From Thermus oshimai DSM 12092 (GTDB taxonomy: Bacteria > Deinococcota > Deinococci > Deinococcales > Thermaceae), in contig NZ_KB890602.1 of NCBI RefSeq assembly GCF_000373145.1, forward strand, positions 190-64,189: 64,000 nt of DNA, in the 5' to 3' direction. The notes under the pieces are model-generated. The model had not been told where the DNA came from. It worked only from the letters and a program-made list of their open reading frames with translations, and ran no database searches. The translations under genes were made by a program, and so were the position numbers. Shown piece after piece: positions 63,551-64,000 of the stretch (the stretch's first letter is position 1; every line of letters begins with the position of its first letter).

Positions 63551-64000
63551 CTACAGGACCGGGAGGGCCAGGGGGGCCTCCTCCTTCACCCCCACCACCG
63601 CGCCCAGGAGGGTGTACCCCTCCACCCCCTCCACCCGGGCCAGGACCGTGGCCCCGGGGCGGGCGGGCCCCGTCAGGCGGGCCTCGTAGTAGTCCGGGGT
63701 GTGCCCCAGGGCCACCCCCCCTTGCACCCGCTCCACCAGGACCTCCACCTCCCCCCCCAGCTTGGGCCGGACCCTCTCTTCCGCCAGGCGCTGGGCCAGG
63801 GCGATGAGCTCCTTGGTGCGGCGCTTCCGGATCTCCACGGGCACCTGGGGCATGGAGGCGGCCCGGGTCTTGGGGCGGGGGGTGTAGGTGAAGGCGTGGA
63901 CCCGGCTTGGGCGGAGCTCTTCCAGGAAGGCCAGGGTTTCCCGGTGCTCCTCCTCCGTTTCCGTGGGCAGGCCCGCGATGACGTCCGTGGTGAGGGCGAA
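63551..64000 (-). CDS. MtaB-type tRNA methylthiotransferase, C-terminal part (5' end outside window)
   Basis: The reading frame continues past the window edge. It begins FALTTDVIAGLPTETEEEHR, then AFLEELRPSRVHAFTYTPRP, KTRAASMPQVPVEIRKRRTKEL, a typical radical-SAM C-terminal part with the family's conserved segment, and ends in a TRAM-like domain (EVEVLVERVQGGVALGHTPDYYE). MtaB adds methylthio groups to tRNA t6A37. The radical-SAM cysteines lie outside the window, so the assignment to MtaB rather than MiaB or RimO is moderate. Confidence 0.8.
   Translation of the reverse strand, partial: FALTTDVIAGLPTETEEEHRETLAFLEELRPSRVHAFTYTPRPKTRAASMPQVPVEIRKRRTKELIALAQRLAEERVRPKLGGEVEVLVERVQGGVALGHTPDYYEARLTGPARPGATVLARVEGVEGYTLLGAVVGVKEEAPLALPVL

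Overview
The window is a gene-dense stretch of a Thermus chromosome. It is very GC-rich, with C or G at most third codon positions, and the ribosomal, RpoA, Rex and AddAB proteins read as Thermus-type. There are no tRNA or rRNA genes, no CRISPR array and no insertion sequence. No gene-free stretch approaches 300 bases, and most genes abut or overlap by 1-14 bases. The exact species cannot be set from the sequence alone.

Bases 1-15342 hold the end of tuf followed by the fused S10, spc and alpha ribosomal arrays: rpsJ-rplC-rplD-rplW-rplB-rpsS-rplV-rpsC-rplP-rpmC-rpsQ-rplN-rplX-rplE-rpsZ-rpsH-rplF-rplR-rpsE-rpmD-rplO-secY-adk-map-infA-rpmJ-rpsM-rpsK-rpsD-rpoA-rplQ. A perfect 20-base palindrome followed by T-rich DNA closes the unit.

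Bases 15380-29200 carry a LapA-like coiled-coil membrane protein, a DMT exporter, an HNH nuclease, a TPR-SPOR-rex unit, a lipoprotein of atypical composition, a polyprenyl diphosphate synthase, rdgB, an RMD1-like protein, and a maltose/trehalose-type operon. That operon has a binding protein, two permeases and a cytoplasmic GH13 enzyme, with a candidate operator and an intra-operon hairpin. Bases 29207-36914 are purine biosynthesis: purB, a decayed toxin-antitoxin remnant, then purC-purS-purQ-HAD-purL-purF. Bases 36911-47553 mix glyA, an intact VapBC-type module, recN with an HMG-CoA-lyase-like gene, DinB and YkgJ-type proteins, a ybaB-recR-three-roadblock-DUF3467 unit, hemB and an MFS transporter.

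Bases 47577-54974 look like one signalling island: a 567-residue orphan protein diverges from a PP2C phosphatase, a membrane Ser/Thr kinase with an NHL-like propeller, an OmpR-type response regulator, a histidine kinase and two exported proteins. Then come a compact AddB-AddA pair, a 5-formyl-THF cyclo-ligase, a HAD protein, two tandem phosphoribosyltransferase paralogues, a DUF151 nuclease, an exported metallophosphoesterase, a HIT protein and the 3' part of an MtaB-type gene.

Three architectural patterns recur. About twenty transcription units have a TANNNT box 6-8 bases before the start codon, the signature of leaderless mRNA. Five divergent gene pairs have overlapping -10 boxes on opposite strands. 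Six of nine convergent gene pairs share their stop codons in one CTAG tetranucleotide.
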